Assembly: GCA_041936745.1 (NCBI GenBank)
Contig: JBHGWS010000108.1
Span: 1-6,488, forward strand
Direction: 5' to 3'
DNA: 6,488 bases
From: Darwinibacter acetoxidans_A
Lineage (GTDB): Bacteria; Bacillota; Limnochordia; Darwinibacteriales; Darwinibacteriaceae
Under the pieces are notes generated by a model, which had not been told where the DNA came from, ran no database searches, and saw only the letters and a list, made by a program, of their open reading frames with translations. Positions 4,927 through 6,488 of the stretch are shown here, piece by piece. Position numbers and translations under genes: made by a program. Each line of letters starts with the position of its first letter. Position 1 is the first letter of the stretch.

Positions 4927-6279
4927 CTAAAAGGGTACGATAATCTTAATGGCTTTGCCACCCCAGGCTCGTGACGAATCGAACAGGGCTTCTAAGATTT
5001 CTCTGTCTGATTCATCGTAAAAGAGCTTGGGTCTTTTTTGTTTAGGTGCTTTCCAAGGATGATCCTCACTGGGGCGAACCGGGGCTTTATCTTTAGCCGG
5101 CTTTTTTGTTTCTTTAACGGCTTTGGGTCTTTCAGGCAAAAGAACCGTTTCGTAGATCTTATCCTCGTATTTAGCCCGCAACTCATTTTCGTGGCTGTCT
5201 AGGACCGTTATCCTGGCTCTGCGGGGCAAAGAAACGTGTTTACCGTCTTGCATAAGCTGGTAGTATTGGCCGCAATAGGAAAAGCCTTTGCCATCGGAAA
5301 CTGTACGCTGTTCTTTGATACAGAGAATTGTTGTAAGGTCTACATCACTATCGAGAGGCCGGAAGGCACTTTCCGGTTCCTCTGGTTCAACGGCAAATAG
5401 TTCATTTAATTTATCGATGTATTCGGGCAAAAAGGCATTGGCCTGTTCAATTGTGGTGATTCCCCTTAGGGCTAGTTCCACAGGCAATCTACTTTGCAAG
5501 GTTTCCCAAAGTCTTTCTATGCGGCCCTTTGCTTGTGGGGATTTAGCGAACTTGACGGTAACGCCAAGTTCCTCCATTGCTTTTCCGAATTGCGTTTTGT
5601 TTACCTGTTCGCCTTTCAACTGCTGCTCGATAGAAAGTTTGCCTGTCTTAGGCGAGCGGAAAATTGTATGGCAATCAGTGTAGATGCAAACGGGAATCCC
5701 GTGGCGACGAACCGTTTGCCCGGTGAGCCCAAAGTAGCCCTTAAGACACTCGGTTTCCTCAAAACGGAGGCCGCATATTTTGCTTGTTGCGTCGTCTATG
5801 TAGCCGTGTAGAGATGTGTCAGTGTCGCCGAACCATTTGAACGGGGAGGCATCGAGCTGGAGCATCATGCCCTCTTGGGGCTTCCTTTTCCGTCGATGAT
5901 GGCTTTTGGGTTTCCTTTTCTTTTTGGGACTCACAATTCCGGCTTCGGTTAGAGCCCGATGAATGGTAGGAACGCTAACGTTAATATTTTCAAATTCCTC
6001 GAGTAGTTCTTTGAAGTGGGTGAAATTTGCTTCTGCGTATTTTTTCTCCTTCTTCAATGCGATAATTTGGTTTTTGGTTTCGTCCCGAATAGCGTGAGCG
6101 GGTTTACGGCCTCTATTTTTGTGAATGATGAACGCGGCCCCGTGTTTTTTTACCCCTTTCTTGAGCCTAAAAACCTGGCGTTCACTGAGGTCTAGTAATC
6201 CTGCAGCTTCCTTGACGGTAATGTTCATGGCAATGGTCTGGTCTATGACTCTCAGTTTTTTCATTTCCTGTTGAGTCAA
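4927..6279 (-). CDS. DDE transposase of the ISNCY group
   Basis: This transposase would cut and join the ends of the surrounding IS. Counting from the TTG at 6279 (450 residues): an N-terminal helix-turn-helix at about 22-42 (VKEAAGLLDLSERQVFRLKKG), a second helix-turn-helix-like part with the family-typical IHKNRGRKP and ANFTHFKELLEE, a very basic linker (about 118-135), then an RNase H-fold integrase core with catalytic residues D143 (QLDAS), D202 (YTDCHTIF) and E255 (AKGRIERLWETLQSRLPVEL). The C-terminal part is beta-rich and ends in a Lys/Pro-rich tail. All catalytic residues are intact. In-frame ATGs exist at 6309 and 6300 but have no ribosome binding site and lie at or upstream of the predicted transcription start. 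GAGGAG (6289-6294) precedes the TTG by 9 nt, so I chose that. The family's usual MRE- N-terminus leaves ATG 6300 possible. Confidence 0.88.
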   Translation of the reverse strand: MTQQEMKKLRVIDQTIAMNITVKEAAGLLDLSERQVFRLKKGVKKHGAAFIIHKNRGRKPAHAIRDETKNQIIALKKEKKYAEANFTHFKELLEEFENINVSVPTIHRALTEAGIVSPKKKRKPKSHHRRKRKPQEGMMLQLDASPFKWFGDTDTSLHGYIDDATSKICGLRFEETECLKGYFGLTGQTVRRHGIPVCIYTDCHTIFRSPKTGKLSIEQQLKGEQVNKTQFGKAMEELGVTVKFAKSPQAKGRIERLWETLQSRLPVELALRGITTIEQANAFLPEYIDKLNELFAVEPEEPESAFRPLDSDVDLTTILCIKEQRTVSDGKGFSYCGQYYQLMQDGKHVSLPRRARITVLDSHENELRAKYEDKIYETVLLPERPKAVKETKKPAKDKAPVRPSEDHPWKAPKQKRPKLFYDESDREILEALFDSSRAWGGKAIKIIVPF

Positions 6280-6303
6280 GTTAAATGTCTCCTCTCTCAT
6301 AAC

Positions 6304-6320
6304 TGACATTTTATCAGAAC
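6304..6320 (-). repeat. IS right subterminal copy of the end repeat (R2)
   Basis: On the minus strand GTTCTGATAAAATGTCA, a second copy of the terminal repeat beginning 27 bp inside the right end. It overlaps the transposase -10 region. Confidence 0.65.
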
Positions 6321-6336
6321 AGACCTAACATGACAT
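6308..6336 (-). promoter_or_regulatory. Transposase promoter within the IS right end
   Basis: On the minus strand ATGTCA (6331-6336, 4 of 6 to -35), a 17-nt spacer and TAAAAT (6308-6313, 5 of 6 to -10) with a TGA extended -10. Both hexamers lie inside the R1 and R2 repeats, so transposase bound there would be expected to block its own promoter. Transcription would begin near 6301. Confidence 0.45.
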
Positions 6337-6347
6337 TATCACAGAAC
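6331..6347 (-). repeat. IS right terminal inverted repeat (R1)
   Basis: On the minus strand GTTCTGTGATAATGTCA, 16 of 17 identical to the left end. Confidence 0.85.
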
Positions 6348-6350
6348 AAC
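6348..6350. repeat. Target-site duplication AAC, right copy
   Basis: AAC directly after the right IS end, equal to the three bases before the left end. Confidence 0.5.
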
Positions 6351-6371
6351 TACATGTGGCCGTAAAAGGCA

Positions 6372-6400
6372 TTGACAAACTAACAATCGTTAGTTAGACT
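6372..6400 (+). promoter_or_regulatory. Strong sigma-A promoter for a gene right of the window
   Basis: A perfect -35 TTGACA (6372-6377), a 17-nt spacer and -10 TAGACT (6395-6400, 4 of 6). The spacer is filled by a palindrome, so repressor binding would block RNA polymerase. Transcription would start near 6407, giving a leader of roughly 85 nt to the ribosome binding site at the edge. Confidence 0.72.
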
Positions 6401-6417
6401 GGTAACGATTGTTAGTT
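6378..6417. promoter_or_regulatory. TetR-type operator: 15-bp inverted repeat over the promoter
   Basis: AACTAACAATCGTTA (6378-6392) is perfectly inverted at 6403-6417 across 10 nt. The left part is itself palindromic: AACTAAC-AATC-GTTAGTT (6378-6395) fits the promoter spacer. The right part (6402-6417) is a less perfect second operator covering the transcription start. Size and the TAAC-N4-GTTA core are typical of TetR-family operators, which commonly lie before the regulator's own gene or a divergent target. The regulator itself is not in the window. Confidence 0.68.
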
Positions 6418-6483
6418 CCTTAACATTACCTTTAGGTACGGGAGAAAGATAAAATTAGCTTTGGGCACCGGCGTTGTTCCACT

Positions 6484-6488
6484 GGAGG
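6484..6488 (+). promoter_or_regulatory. Ribosome binding site of a gene starting past the right edge
   Basis: GGAGG are the last five bases. With the promoter and operator upstream on the same strand, a coding start within about 5-12 nt beyond the edge is expected. No coding start with a suitable ribosome site is visible between 6418 and 6488. Confidence 0.5.

Larger units (their letters stand above)
4821..6347. mobile_element. Complete insertion sequence, ISNCY group (ISDol1-like)
   Basis: A 1527-bp element bounded by 17-bp terminal inverted repeats, GTTCTGTGAAAATGTCA on the left and the complement of GTTCTGTGATAATGTCA on the right (16 of 17 identical). It carries one transposase gene on the minus strand. 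An AAC duplication flanks it. The ORF is uninterrupted and both ends are present, so it may still be active. It lies between the LysM gene and a plus-strand operator/promoter. The exact subgroup is from memory of transposase sequences. Confidence 0.85.

Noticed and set aside
4737..4961. Minus-strand 74-codon open frame between the transposase and lysM
   Set aside because: It crosses the IS left end, both end repeats and the terminator hairpin, overlaps the transposase end, and its sequence is not protein-like.
5288..5811. Plus-strand open frames within the transposase gene
   Set aside because: Antisense shadows of the long, well-conserved transposase frame.
6461..6488. TTG-initiated frame running off the right edge
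   Set aside because: The nearest purine-rich site (GGGAG at 6440-6444) is 16 nt away, too far; the GGAGG at the edge points to a later start.
1..6488. tRNA, rRNA or CRISPR genes anywhere in the window
   Set aside because: No cloverleaf signature such as GGTTCGAATCC with paired arms, no rRNA-like stretches and no short direct-repeat array were seen.

Overview
The window looks like a chromosomal segment of a low-to-mid GC Gram-positive anaerobe, most likely a member of Bacillota close to the class Clostridia. Grounds: strong AGGAGG-type ribosome binding sites with frequent TTG starts, a Rex redox repressor, a FabI closest in its motifs to the Bacillus type, a cysteine-bracketed multi-LysM protein of the kind seen in spore formers, a secreted FMN-binding flavoprotein and an ISNCY-type transposase. 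This placement comes from gene content and recalled family sequences, not from a database search.

Layout. Bases 1-410, minus strand: the possible first codons of a gene running off the left edge, preceded by a small unrecognised gene (60-410) with a good promoter. Bases 411-582: a divergent control region with an imperfect palindrome just ahead of rex. Bases 583-2152, plus strand: rex (NAD(H)-sensing repressor), then fabI (NADH-dependent enoyl-ACP reductase), closed by a 16-bp terminator hairpin. Bases 2153-2275: about 120 bp lying between two terminators, with a GTGA-N6-TCAC inverted repeat and no gene. Bases 2276-4733, minus strand, in transcription order: a seven-LysM protein, a hairpin that looks like a terminator but also buries the next ribosome binding site, a small YkoF/thiamine-binding-like protein, and a secreted protein with two FMN-binding domains and two intact flavinylation motifs. 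Bases 4821-6347: a complete insertion sequence with 17-bp terminal inverted repeats, a second internal copy of the same motif at each end, a 3-bp target duplication and a DDE transposase. Bases 6348-6488: a strong plus-strand promoter overlapped by a 15-bp inverted repeat of TetR-operator type, followed by a ribosome binding site at the very edge, so a regulated gene begins just outside.

Themes. Rex, FabI and the flavoprotein all touch NADH or electron flow, so a redox link is reasonable but unproven. The LysM gene and the right-hand operator/promoter were probably divergent neighbours across one intergenic region before the IS landed between them. I see no clearly new multi-gene system. The items most worth checking are the TetR-type operator at the right edge, the RBS-burying hairpin at 3366-3399, the doubled end repeats of the IS, and the FabI with an Asn in place of the first cofactor-loop glycine.
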